A DNA stretch of 34,151 nucleotides from Hyphomicrobiales bacterium (GTDB lineage: Bacteria; Pseudomonadota; Alphaproteobacteria; Rhizobiales; Beijerinckiaceae): contig JAGWKJ010000001.1 in assembly GCA_028865375.1 (NCBI GenBank), positions 1-34,151 on the forward strand, in the 5' to 3' direction. Both the position numbers and the translations under genes were made by a program. A model generated the notes under the pieces. That model was not told where the DNA came from and did not search any database. It was given only the letters and a program-made list of their open reading frames with translations. Of the stretch, positions 25,725 through 32,097 are shown piece after piece (the first letter of the stretch is position 1; every line of letters starts with the position of its first letter).

Positions 25725-26987
25725 ATGGGATCGCGGAAAGCCGGCCTCTCGGGACGACGCGTCCTGCTCGTCGTCGGTGCGGGCGTCGCCGCTTACAAAG
25801 CCTTGGAACTGGCGCGCCTTTTCCGCAGGCGCGGTGCGGGCGTGCGCGGCGTTCTCACGCCCGCGGCGACGCAGTTCGTCACCCCGCTCTCGCTCGCCGC
25901 GCTGACCGGCGAGGAGGTCTTCTCCGAACTGTTTTCGCTCACCCGCGAAAGCCGCATCGGCCATATCGAATTGTCGCGCGAGGCCGACCTCGTCGTCGTC
26001 GCGCCGGCGACCGCCGACCTGCTCGCCAAGATGGCCAACGGACTGTGCGACGACCTCGCTTCGACGCTGTTGCTGGCCACCGACAAGCGGATCCTCGTCG
26101 CGCCGGCGATGAACCTGCGCATGTGGGCGCATCCCGCCACGCGCCGCAACGTCGAGAGGCTGGCGCGCGACGGCGTGTCATTCGTCGGGCCGGACGCGGG
26201 AGCGATGGCCTGCGGCGAATGGGGTCTCGGCCGCATGGCCGAGCCCTCGGCGATCTTCGAGGCGGCGGCGAAGCTGCTCGAGGGCGACACGACGCTGCCG
26301 CCGCCCGAGGGCGCGATGTCGGCGGCCCGCCCGCTCGCCGGCCGCCGGGCGATCGTCACCGCGGGCCCGACCCACGAGCCCATCGACCCGGTGCGGGTGA
26401 TCGCCAACCGCTCGTCGGGCCGGCAGGGTTACGCGATCGCCGCCGCGCTCGCTCAAGCCGGCGCCGAAGTGACGCTCGTCAGCGGTCCGACGGCGCTCGA
26501 GTCGCCGGCCGGCGTCGGGATCGTCCGCGTCGAGACCGCGCGCCAGATGCAGGCGGCGGTCGAGGCGGCGCTGCCCGCCGACATCTTCGTCGGCGCGGCG
26601 GCGGTCGCCGATTGGCGACCGGCGGCGGAGGCCGGGCATAAGATGAAGCGCGGCGGCGCGAAGGAGGCGACGCTGACGCTCGTCGTCAATCCCGACATCC
26701 TCGCCGGGATCGGTACGCGCAAGAAGGGCCGTCCGAAGGTCGTGGTCGGCTTCGCCGCCGAGACCGAGAAATTGTTGGAGCACGGCCGCAGGAAGCTCGT
26801 CGCCAAGGGTTGCAATTTGATCCTCGCCAACGACGTCGGCGCCGCGAGCGGCGTATTCGGCGGAGCGCGCAATCGCGTGCGCGCGATTTCCGCGGATGGC
26901 GTCGAGGAGTGGCCGGAGGCGACCAAGGACGAAGTCGCCATGCGTCTCGTCGCGCGGATCGTCGAGCTGCTGGAGCGCGCGCCTTGA
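25725..26987 (+). CDS. coaBC: CoaBC, phosphopantothenoylcysteine synthetase/decarboxylase
   Basis: A 420-residue bifunctional coenzyme A enzyme. The N-terminal flavodoxin-like decarboxylase (CoaC) has His80 in RIGHIELS, the substrate-clamp PAMN at 127-130 and Cys163 in MACGEWGLGRM. The CoaB synthetase begins near 205 with GRRAIVTAGPTHEPIDPVR, followed by NRSSGRQGYAIA, VAAVADWRP and HKMKRGG. All key residues are in place. ATG at 25725 follows GCGGAG and lies 39 bases after ubiB. The stop overlaps the TTG start of dut. Confidence 0.95.
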   Translation: MGSRKAGLSGRRVLLVVGAGVAAYKALELARLFRRRGAGVRGVLTPAATQFVTPLSLAALTGEEVFSELFSLTRESRIGHIELSREADLVVVAPATADLLAKMANGLCDDLASTLLLATDKRILVAPAMNLRMWAHPATRRNVERLARDGVSFVGPDAGAMACGEWGLGRMAEPSAIFEAAAKLLEGDTTLPPPEGAMSAARPLAGRRAIVTAGPTHEPIDPVRVIANRSSGRQGYAIAAALAQAGAEVTLVSGPTALESPAGVGIVRVETARQMQAAVEAALPADIFVGAAAVADWRPAAEAGHKMKRGGAKEATLTLVVNPDILAGIGTRKKGRPKVVVGFAAETEKLLEHGRRKLVAKGCNLILANDVGAASGVFGGARNRVRAISADGVEEWPEATKDEVAMRLVARIVELLERAP

Positions 26988-27457
26988 ATCCGATCGTGAA
27001 ATTCCGCCGCCTTCCGCACGCGGCCGACCTGCCTGCGCCCGCCTACGCGACCGTCGGCGCCGCCGGCGCCGACCTGTGCGCCGCCCTGCCCGCGAGTGCG
27101 CCGCTCGTTCTCACGCCAGGCGAGCGTTTCGCCGTCCCGACGGGGGTCGCGATCGCCCTTCCGGAGGGCTTCGAGGCGCAATTGCGGGCCCGAAGTGGCT
27201 TGGCTTTACGATTTGGGCTTGCTCTCGTTAACGCCCCGGCTACGATAGACGCGGATTATCGGGGCGAAATCAAAGTGATAGTAATAAACCTCGGTCGCGA
27301 GCCCGTGACGCTGGAACGCGGCATGCGCATCGCCCAGATGGTGATAGCCCCGGTCGCCCACGCGAGCTTCGCGGAATCGGACGATCTCGGCGAAACCGGG
27401 CGAGGCGCGGGCGGTTTTGGATCTACGGGCGTGAAATCGGAGGTCGCTTCGCCATGA
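26984..27457 (+). CDS. dut: Dut, dUTP diphosphatase (TTG start)
   Basis: A 157-residue trimeric dUTPase that hydrolyses dUTP to dUMP. The five motifs are present: GAAGADLCA (1), PTGVAIALPEG (2), GLALVNAPATIDADYRGEI (3, with Ala where Gly is usual in NAPG), RGMRIAQMVI (4) and RGAGGFGSTG (5, P-loop-like tail). Start: TTG at 26984-26986 overlaps the coaBC stop, has GGAG eight bases upstream and gives the normal N-terminus KFRRLPHAADLP. GTG at 26996 lacks a ribosome site. Codons from about 27195 to 27292 are unusually AT-rich for this genome. It overlaps the next gene by four bases. Confidence 0.94.
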   Translation: MNPIVKFRRLPHAADLPAPAYATVGAAGADLCAALPASAPLVLTPGERFAVPTGVAIALPEGFEAQLRARSGLALRFGLALVNAPATIDADYRGEIKVIVINLGREPVTLERGMRIAQMVIAPVAHASFAESDDLGETGRGAGGFGSTGVKSEVASP

Positions 27458-27900
27458 TGCTCTTGCCAAGGCGCAGCCTGCTCGCGATCGCGGCGGTCGT
27501 CGACGTCGCGCTTCACGCCAGGCCCAAGCCCGTCGCCGCAAAAGCGCTCGCGGCCCGCCACGACCTGCCGCCGCGTCACCTCGAGACCCTCCTGCAAAGT
27601 CTCGTGCGGGCCGGCATCCTGAAAGGCGTGCGAGGCCCGCGCGGCGGATACGAGCTGGCGCGCGACCGCCGGCGCGTGACCGCGGCGGGCATCGTCCGCG
27701 CCGTCGAGTTCGATCCCGAAGCCGACGCGCCGCGTCGCGCATCGCCGCTGATGTCGGCGGTCGTCGAACCCAAGGTGGTCCATGCCGGGGAGACGTTTCT
27801 CGCCGAACTGGAAAAGATCACTGTCGAGGACCTGTGCCGCGAGGCGACGGAGCGCGGCGTGTTCGAAACCAAGGTGCCTGGGGTTGATTTCACGATATGA
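27454..27900 (+). CDS. Rrf2-family transcriptional regulator (CymR-like, no Fe-S cysteines)
   Basis: A 148-residue winged-helix regulator. The recognition region HDLPPRHLETLLQSLVRAGILKG and the wing RGPRGGYELARD are typical Rrf2. The only cysteine is in DLCREA, so the three-cysteine cluster of IscR/NsrR/RirA is absent and an iron-sulfur sensor is unlikely. CymR-type Rrf2 proteins without the cluster control cysteine metabolism together with CysK, and here cysK follows directly. It probably senses cysteine or sulfur status. The ATG overlaps the dut stop. ATG 27457 is an alternative. Confidence 0.9.
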   Translation: MMLLPRRSLLAIAAVVDVALHARPKPVAAKALAARHDLPPRHLETLLQSLVRAGILKGVRGPRGGYELARDRRRVTAAGIVRAVEFDPEADAPRRASPLMSAVVEPKVVHAGETFLAELEKITVEDLCREATERGVFETKVPGVDFTI

Positions 27901-27916
27901 CGTAGTATGTTATAAT
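27889..27916 (+). promoter_or_regulatory. Putative sigma-70 promoter of cysK
   Basis: TATAAT at 27911-27916 is an exact -10 hexamer, 16 bases after TTCACG (27889-27894; four of six against TTGACA). It lies within and just after the Rrf2 gene end, in an AT-rich stretch, about 58 bases upstream of the cysK ATG. The region around the -10 would be a natural Rrf2 binding site, but I found no clear palindrome. Confidence 0.55.
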
Positions 27917-27973
27917 AATGAACAAGTCCGTTGCGCCAAAATAGGTTGACGCGGACCGGGAGGAGAAATCGCG

Positions 27974-28939
27974 ATGGCCGAAGCGACCAAGGCGCCCGGG
28001 CGCGGGCGCATCTACGGTTCGATCACGGAAACGATCGGCGACACGCCGTTGGTGCGGCTCGACCGGCTGGCGCAGGAACGGGGCGTCAAGGCGAAGCTGG
28101 TCGCAAAGCTCGAGTTCTTCAACCCGATCGCCAGCGTCAAGGACCGCATCGGCGTCGCCATGATCGACGCGCTGGAGGCCCAAGGCCGCATCGTGCGCGG
28201 CCAAAGCACGATCGTCGAGCCGACGTCCGGCAACACCGGCATCGCGCTCGCCTTCGTGGCCGCGGCGCGCGGCTACAAGTTGATCCTCGTGATGCCCGAA
28301 TCGATGTCGATCGAGCGCCGCAAGATGCTCGCCCTGCTCGGCGCCGAGCTGGCGCTGACGCCGGCGGCGCAGGGCATGAAGGGCGCCATCGCCAAGGCCA
28401 AGGAATTGCTGGAAACGATTCCGGGTTCCGTGATGCCGCAGCAATTCGAGAACCCGGCCAATCCCGACATTCATCGTCGCACGACCGCCGAGGAGATCTG
28501 GAACGACACCAAGGGCGAGATCGACTGGTTCGTGTCTGGCGTGGGGACGGGCGGCACCATCACCGGCGTGGGCCAAGTGCTCAAGAAGCGCAAGCCGGGC
28601 GTCAAGATCGTGGCCGTCGAGCCCGAGGATTCCCCGGTGCTGTCGGGCGGTTCGCCCGGCCCGCACAAGATCCAGGGCATCGGCGCGGGTTTCGTGCCGG
28701 CGATCCTCGACCGCTCGGTGGTCGACGAGGTGGTCACGGTCGGCAACCAGACGAGCTTCGACACCGCGCGCCTGATGGCGCGGCTCGAAGGCGTGCCCTG
28801 CGGCATATCCTCGGGCGCGGCGGTCGCCGCCGCGGTCGAGATCGGCCGCCGACCCGAAGCGGCGGGCAAGATGATCGTCATCGTCGTGCCGAGCTTCGCC
28901 GAGCGCTACCTGTCGACGGCACTGTTCGACGGGCTTTGA
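27974..28939 (+). CDS. cysK: CysK, cysteine synthase A (O-acetylserine sulfhydrylase)
   Basis: A 321-residue PLP enzyme that makes cysteine from O-acetylserine and sulfide. The PLP lysine lies in NPIASVKDRIG (about residue 56), the substrate loop is PTSGNTGIA, and the PLP-phosphate loop is GTGGTITG. The C-terminal GISSGAAVAAA and ERYLSTALF are standard. ATG at 27974 follows GGGAGGAG by seven bases. It follows the Rrf2 gene after 73 bases with its own -10 element, so it may be both co-transcribed and independently controlled by that regulator. Confidence 0.95.
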   Translation: MAEATKAPGRGRIYGSITETIGDTPLVRLDRLAQERGVKAKLVAKLEFFNPIASVKDRIGVAMIDALEAQGRIVRGQSTIVEPTSGNTGIALAFVAAARGYKLILVMPESMSIERRKMLALLGAELALTPAAQGMKGAIAKAKELLETIPGSVMPQQFENPANPDIHRRTTAEEIWNDTKGEIDWFVSGVGTGGTITGVGQVLKKRKPGVKIVAVEPEDSPVLSGGSPGPHKIQGIGAGFVPAILDRSVVDEVVTVGNQTSFDTARLMARLEGVPCGISSGAAVAAAVEIGRRPEAAGKMIVIVVPSFAERYLSTALFDGL

Positions 28940-28944
28940 CGCCG

Positions 28945-29370
28945 CGTCCGGCGGTCGATCGGCCAAGGGCTTTCCCGCCGCGCGATGCGCGGCGTCGAAG
29001 CCGAAGGTCATCGTCGGACCCAGCGTGACGCCGCCGGCGGGTTGCCGCGGGATCCACATCCAACCGCCCGCCCACGCTGCCGTGCCGCCGATCCGGACGT
29101 GCTTTTCCGGCACGTCCACCTCGAGCCCAAGGAACGCCGCGTTCACTTCCGCGCCGACGACGATGGGAACGCCTTCTCCAGCGACGGCAGGAACCCGCCC
29201 GCCAGCGCGTTGCCCATGACGAGCCGCGTGCCGCGCCGGTGCCGCGCAGGCGGTCGACGTCGCACCGGTCGACCATCATGCCGTCGAGCGCGATGAACTC
29301 CGGGATCGGCGGCGTATGACGTCGAGCGCGCGGCCGGCCAGCGCGGTCCCCACCCGTTCGGTGCACCCAC
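28945..29370 (-). pseudogene. Frameshifted gene remnant, family not recognised
   Basis: On the minus strand a plausible protein can be read only by changing frame at least three times: RVGTALAGRALDV, then PPIPEFIALDGMMVDRCDVD, then TRLVMGNALAGGFLPSLEKAF, then VNAAFLGLEVDVPEKHVRIG and onward to GGVTLGPTMTFGFDAAHR. Breaks are near 29315, 29230 and 29165. At the last, a single missing C in TTCCCATC would restore the frame. The segments are in order and codon use fits this genome, so this is a decayed gene or one with sequencing errors. It fills most of the 490-base gap after cysK. Neither a start nor a stop is clear, and no function is proposed. Confidence 0.55.
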
Positions 29371-29395
29371 TTGCCCGACGGTGCCCCCGCCTCTA

Positions 29396-29438
29396 TGCTG
29401 ACAACATAGTTTGCAAAACGGAGATTTTGTTGTCAGCA
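29396..29438. promoter_or_regulatory. 11-bp perfect inverted repeat around the activator's start codon
   Basis: TGCTGACAACA (29396-29406) and TGTTGTCAGCA (29428-29438) are exact complements separated by 21 bases. The right arm contains the TTG start codon at 29430 and the ribosome site GGAGA (29420-29424) is in the loop. An inner dyad CAAAA-cggaga-TTTTG (29414-29429) also brackets the ribosome site. It could be an operator for a dimeric regulator or an RNA hairpin limiting translation initiation. Both are inference. Confidence 0.6.
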
Positions 29439-30875
29439 CAAGTCGTCCATACCGTCGTTGTCGTTTCCGACGACAGGGAGGTCCTCGATTCGATCAACGC
29501 CGCGATCGGGAGCGAGTCCGATTATCGGCTGATCGAATGCCGCAGCGCGCAGGAAGCGTGGCTTCGTCTCAACGAGATCCAGGCGCACTTGATCGTCGCC
29601 GACTGCCGCGCCCTGATCGGCGTCGACCCGGATTTCCTCGTGCGCGCGCGCATCACCCATCCCCACGTCGGGCGCGTGATGATCGCCGATCCCGAGCTGG
29701 ACGCCGCCTGCGCCGCGATGGCGCGCCAAGCCGCCGCCTACCTCTACGTGCTCAAGCCCGCCTCGCCGGCGCTGATCAAGCTCGTCGCCGTCCGGGCGCT
29801 GGAGATGGCCGAGTTGTCGCGCCGGCATCGACTGCTGTCGCGCGAGCTCAAGATCTCCATCGACGACCAGATGTTCTTCCCCGCCGCCGAGCCGCTATCG
29901 GTCAAGGGCGGCTGGTCGCAGTTCGAACGGCTCGTGTTCGTCAGCGCGAAGATGGCCGAGCTCTGCGACGAGGCGCGGCGCGCCGCCAAGACCGAATTGC
30001 CGGTGCTGATCCATGGCGAGACGGGGACCGGCAAGGAGCTCCTCGCGCGCGCCATCCATTTCAATTCGGCGCGGATGCGTTCGCCGCTCCACGTCCAGAA
30101 TTGCGGCGGCCTGTCGGACGACACGCTGCACTCCGAGCTGTTCGGCCACGTGCGCGGCGCCTTCACCGGCGCGATCGCCAACCGCATGGGGCTGTTCCGC
30201 GCCGCCGACGGCGGCACGGTGTTCCTCGACGAGATTTCCGAGGTGTCGCCGCGCTTCCAGGTGAGCCTGCTGCGCTTCCTGCAGGAACGCGAGATCAAGC
30301 CGCTGGGATCGGACAAGGTGCAGTTCGCCGACGTGCGGATCATCGCGGCGAGCAACCGGCCGCTGGCCAAGCTGGTCGAACGCGGCGAGTTCCGGCGCGA
30401 CCTGTTCTATCGTCTGAAGGGCTTCGAGCTCCTGATCCCGCCGCTGCGCGAGCGCAACGAGGATGTCGCGCCGCTGGCGCAGTTCTTCGTCGAAAAATAC
30501 GCCGGCGTCGTCGGCCGCCGCGTGCTGGGCCTGACTGCCGACGCGCTGGCGCGCTTGCGCGCCTATGCGTGGCCGGGCAACGTGCGCGAGCTCGAGACCG
30601 AAATCCGCCGCATGGTCGCGATCGCCGAACAGGGCGGCTACATATCCGCCCGCCACCTCTCGCAGGCGATCGGCGAGGTCGACATCGCCGACGCCGCCGC
30701 CGGCCTGCCCGCGGGCGGCAACCTCAAGGACATGGTCGAGGCGCTCGAACGCCAAGCGGTGTCGGCCGCGTTGCGCCGCCACCAATGGAACCAGACGCGC
30801 GTGGCCAACGAACTCGGCCTGTCGCGCGTCGGCCTCGCCAACAAGATCAAGCGCTATTCGCTGGAACCGCGCTGA
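29430..30875 (+). CDS. HupR/HoxA-like sigma-54-dependent response regulator (TTG start)
   Basis: A 481-residue NtrC-family activator. The receiver domain (about 5-115) has DD14-15, the phospho-acceptor Asp58 in VADCR and Lys109 in VLKP; the Thr/Ser usual after beta-4 is Ala in MIAD. The AAA+ domain has Walker A GETGTGKE (196-203), the sigma-54 contact loop GAFTGA (243-248) and GGTVFLDEI. A Fis-type helix-turn-helix ends the protein (NQTRVANELGLSRVGLANKI). TTG at 29430 has GGAGA five bases upstream; the length then equals known HoxA/HupR proteins. It lies directly upstream of a hydrogenase pair with a sigma-54 promoter, so it almost surely activates it. No partner kinase is in the window. Confidence 0.92.
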   Translation: MSAQVVHTVVVVSDDREVLDSINAAIGSESDYRLIECRSAQEAWLRLNEIQAHLIVADCRALIGVDPDFLVRARITHPHVGRVMIADPELDAACAAMARQAAAYLYVLKPASPALIKLVAVRALEMAELSRRHRLLSRELKISIDDQMFFPAAEPLSVKGGWSQFERLVFVSAKMAELCDEARRAAKTELPVLIHGETGTGKELLARAIHFNSARMRSPLHVQNCGGLSDDTLHSELFGHVRGAFTGAIANRMGLFRAADGGTVFLDEISEVSPRFQVSLLRFLQEREIKPLGSDKVQFADVRIIAASNRPLAKLVERGEFRRDLFYRLKGFELLIPPLRERNEDVAPLAQFFVEKYAGVVGRRVLGLTADALARLRAYAWPGNVRELETEIRRMVAIAEQGGYISARHLSQAIGEVDIADAAAGLPAGGNLKDMVEALERQAVSAALRRHQWNQTRVANELGLSRVGLANKIKRYSLEPR

Positions 30876-30883
30876 GCGCTGGA

Positions 30884-30897
30884 CGTCGCGTGCGACG
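30884..30897 (+). terminator. Short dyad after the activator gene
   Basis: CGTCGC-gt-GCGACG begins nine bases after the stop codon. There is no T-run. It may mark the end of the activator transcript. A second dyad, ACGCTGC-gct-GCAGCGT at 30964-30980, lies further on within the hydrogenase control region. Confidence 0.35.
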
Positions 30898-30922
30898 CCG
30901 CCGGCAACTCGCTTTGCAGGGC

Positions 30923-30940
30923 CTACGTAAAGTTACTTAG
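30923..30940. promoter_or_regulatory. Candidate upstream activator sequence for the HupR/HoxA-like protein
   Basis: CTACGTAAAGTTACTTAG is symmetric at 14 of 18 positions (CTAnGTAAnnTTACnTAG). Its centre is about 120 bases upstream of the transcription start predicted from the sigma-54 promoter, the usual position of an NtrC-type enhancer. The nearest gene is the activator itself, so binding by that protein is the simplest reading. It does not match the TTG-N5-CAA site described for Rhodobacter HupR. Confidence 0.6.
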
Positions 30941-30984
30941 CGCGCGCCAGATGGCGGGGCGCGACGCTGCGCTGCAGCGTGTCG

Positions 30985-30997
30985 TAAAGAACTGATA
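30985..30997 (-). promoter_or_regulatory. IHF-like site between enhancer and promoter
   Basis: On the minus strand TATCAGTTCTTTA matches the IHF consensus WATCAANNNNTTR except for one base. It lies in an AT-rich patch (30984-31013) midway between the near-palindrome and the sigma-54 promoter, where DNA bending is usual in such control regions. Confidence 0.45.
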
Positions 30998-31025
30998 AAT
31001 AATCTATTTTTGCGTTCGTATCGTT

Positions 31026-31041
31026 TGGCACGGCGGTTGCT
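31026..31041 (+). promoter_or_regulatory. Sigma-54 (-24/-12) promoter of the hydrogenase operon
   Basis: TGGCACGGCGGTTGCT fits the consensus TGGCACG-N4-TTGCW at every fixed base, with correct GG/GC spacing. Transcription should start near 31051, about 58 bases before the small-subunit ATG. The upstream NtrC-family activator gene supports the assignment. Confidence 0.9.
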
Positions 31042-31109
31042 CCTATAGGGGCGCGGCGTTTCGGCGTCGACGACAACAACGGCGCGTCGGGCGCCACAGG
31101 GAGGAGCGA

Positions 31110-32072
31110 ATGGCCAATCTGCTTTGGCTGCAAGGCGGCGCGTGTTCGGGCAACACGATGTCATTCCTGAACGCGGAAGAGCCGAGCGCGTGCGATCTGG
31201 TCACGGACTTCGGCATCAACGTGCTCTGGCATCCCTCGCTCGGACTCGAGCTCGGGGCGGGCGTCAAGACGATCCTCGAGAAATGCATTTCGGGCGAGAT
31301 CAAGCTCGACATCTTCGTGTTCGAGGGGTCCGTCGTCAACGCGCCCGACGGCACCGGCGAATGGAACCGGTTCTGCGGCAAGCCGATGAAGGACTGGGTG
31401 AAGAAGCTCTCCGACGTCGCGCAGTTCGTCGTGGCCATCGGAGATTGCGCCACCTGGGGCGGCATTCCCGCGATGGCGCCCAACCCCTCCGACAGCCGCG
31501 GCCTCCAGTTCCTCAAGCGCGCCAAGGGCGGCGCGCTGGGCGCGGAATTCAAGTCGAAGTCCGGCTTGCCGGTCATCAACATCCCCGGCTGCCCCGCGCA
31601 TCCCGATTGGGTCACCCAGATCCTCGTGGCGGTGGCGACCGGACGGGCCGGCGACCTCGAAGTCGACGAGTTCCACCGCCCCAAGACCTTCTTCACCTCG
31701 TTCACGCAGACCGGCTGCACCCGCAACATGCACTTCGCCTACAAGGTCTCGACGACCGCGTTCGGCCAGCGCAAGGGCTGCCTGTTCTACGACCTCGGCT
31801 GCCGCGGCCCGATGACGCACAGCCCGTGCAACCGCGTGCTGTGGAACCGCGTGTCGTCGAAGACGCGCGCGGGGATGCCTTGCCTCGGCTGCACCGAGCC
31901 GGAATTCCCCTTCTACGATCTCGCGCCGGGAACCGTCTTCAAGACGCAGACCATGATGGGCGTGCCCAAGGACCTGCCCAAGGGCGTCGACAAGGTCGGC
32001 TACGTGAAGCTGACCGCCGCCGCCAAGGGCGCCGCCCCCGCTTGGGCGGAAGAAGACATCTTCGTCGTTTGA
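31110..32072 (+). CDS. hupS: [NiFe]-hydrogenase small subunit, group 2a (HupS/HucS type)
   Basis: A 320-residue electron-transferring subunit of an H2-uptake hydrogenase. The start LLWLQGGACSGNTMSFLNAE, and later GDCATWGGIPAM, INIPGCPAHPDWVTQILVA, TQTGCTRNM, KGCLFYDLGCRGPMTHSPCN and MPCLGCTEPEFPF, match cyanobacterial HupS and mycobacterial Huc closely. There is no Tat signal peptide, so the enzyme is cytoplasmic-facing. At the proximal cluster the usual CxxC is Cys12-Ser-Gly-Asn15, as in group 2a; in the Huc structure all three clusters are [3Fe-4S]. ATG at 31110 follows GGGAGGAG. It is 25 bases from the large-subunit gene and downstream of a sigma-54 promoter. Confidence 0.96.
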   Translation: MANLLWLQGGACSGNTMSFLNAEEPSACDLVTDFGINVLWHPSLGLELGAGVKTILEKCISGEIKLDIFVFEGSVVNAPDGTGEWNRFCGKPMKDWVKKLSDVAQFVVAIGDCATWGGIPAMAPNPSDSRGLQFLKRAKGGALGAEFKSKSGLPVINIPGCPAHPDWVTQILVAVATGRAGDLEVDEFHRPKTFFTSFTQTGCTRNMHFAYKVSTTAFGQRKGCLFYDLGCRGPMTHSPCNRVLWNRVSSKTRAGMPCLGCTEPEFPFYDLAPGTVFKTQTMMGVPKDLPKGVDKVGYVKLTAAAKGAAPAWAEEDIFVV

Positions 32073-32097
32073 AACGGCGAGTGGAGGAGACGGGAAC

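Noticed and set aside
23357..26641. Long plus-strand frame overlapping ubiE, ubiB and coaBC in another phase
   Set aside because: Arg-rich out-of-frame translation without any family motif; three well-defined genes occupy the same bases.
28985..29296. 103-codon plus-strand frame after cysK
   Set aside because: The minus strand of the same bases gives better protein-like segments; this frame lacks a ribosome site and recognisable motif.
30911..30920. HupR-type TTG-N5-CAA enhancer in the hydrogenase promoter
   Set aside because: Only CAA-N6-TTG was found near 30905-30916, with the wrong order and spacing, so the 18-bp near-palindrome is preferred.
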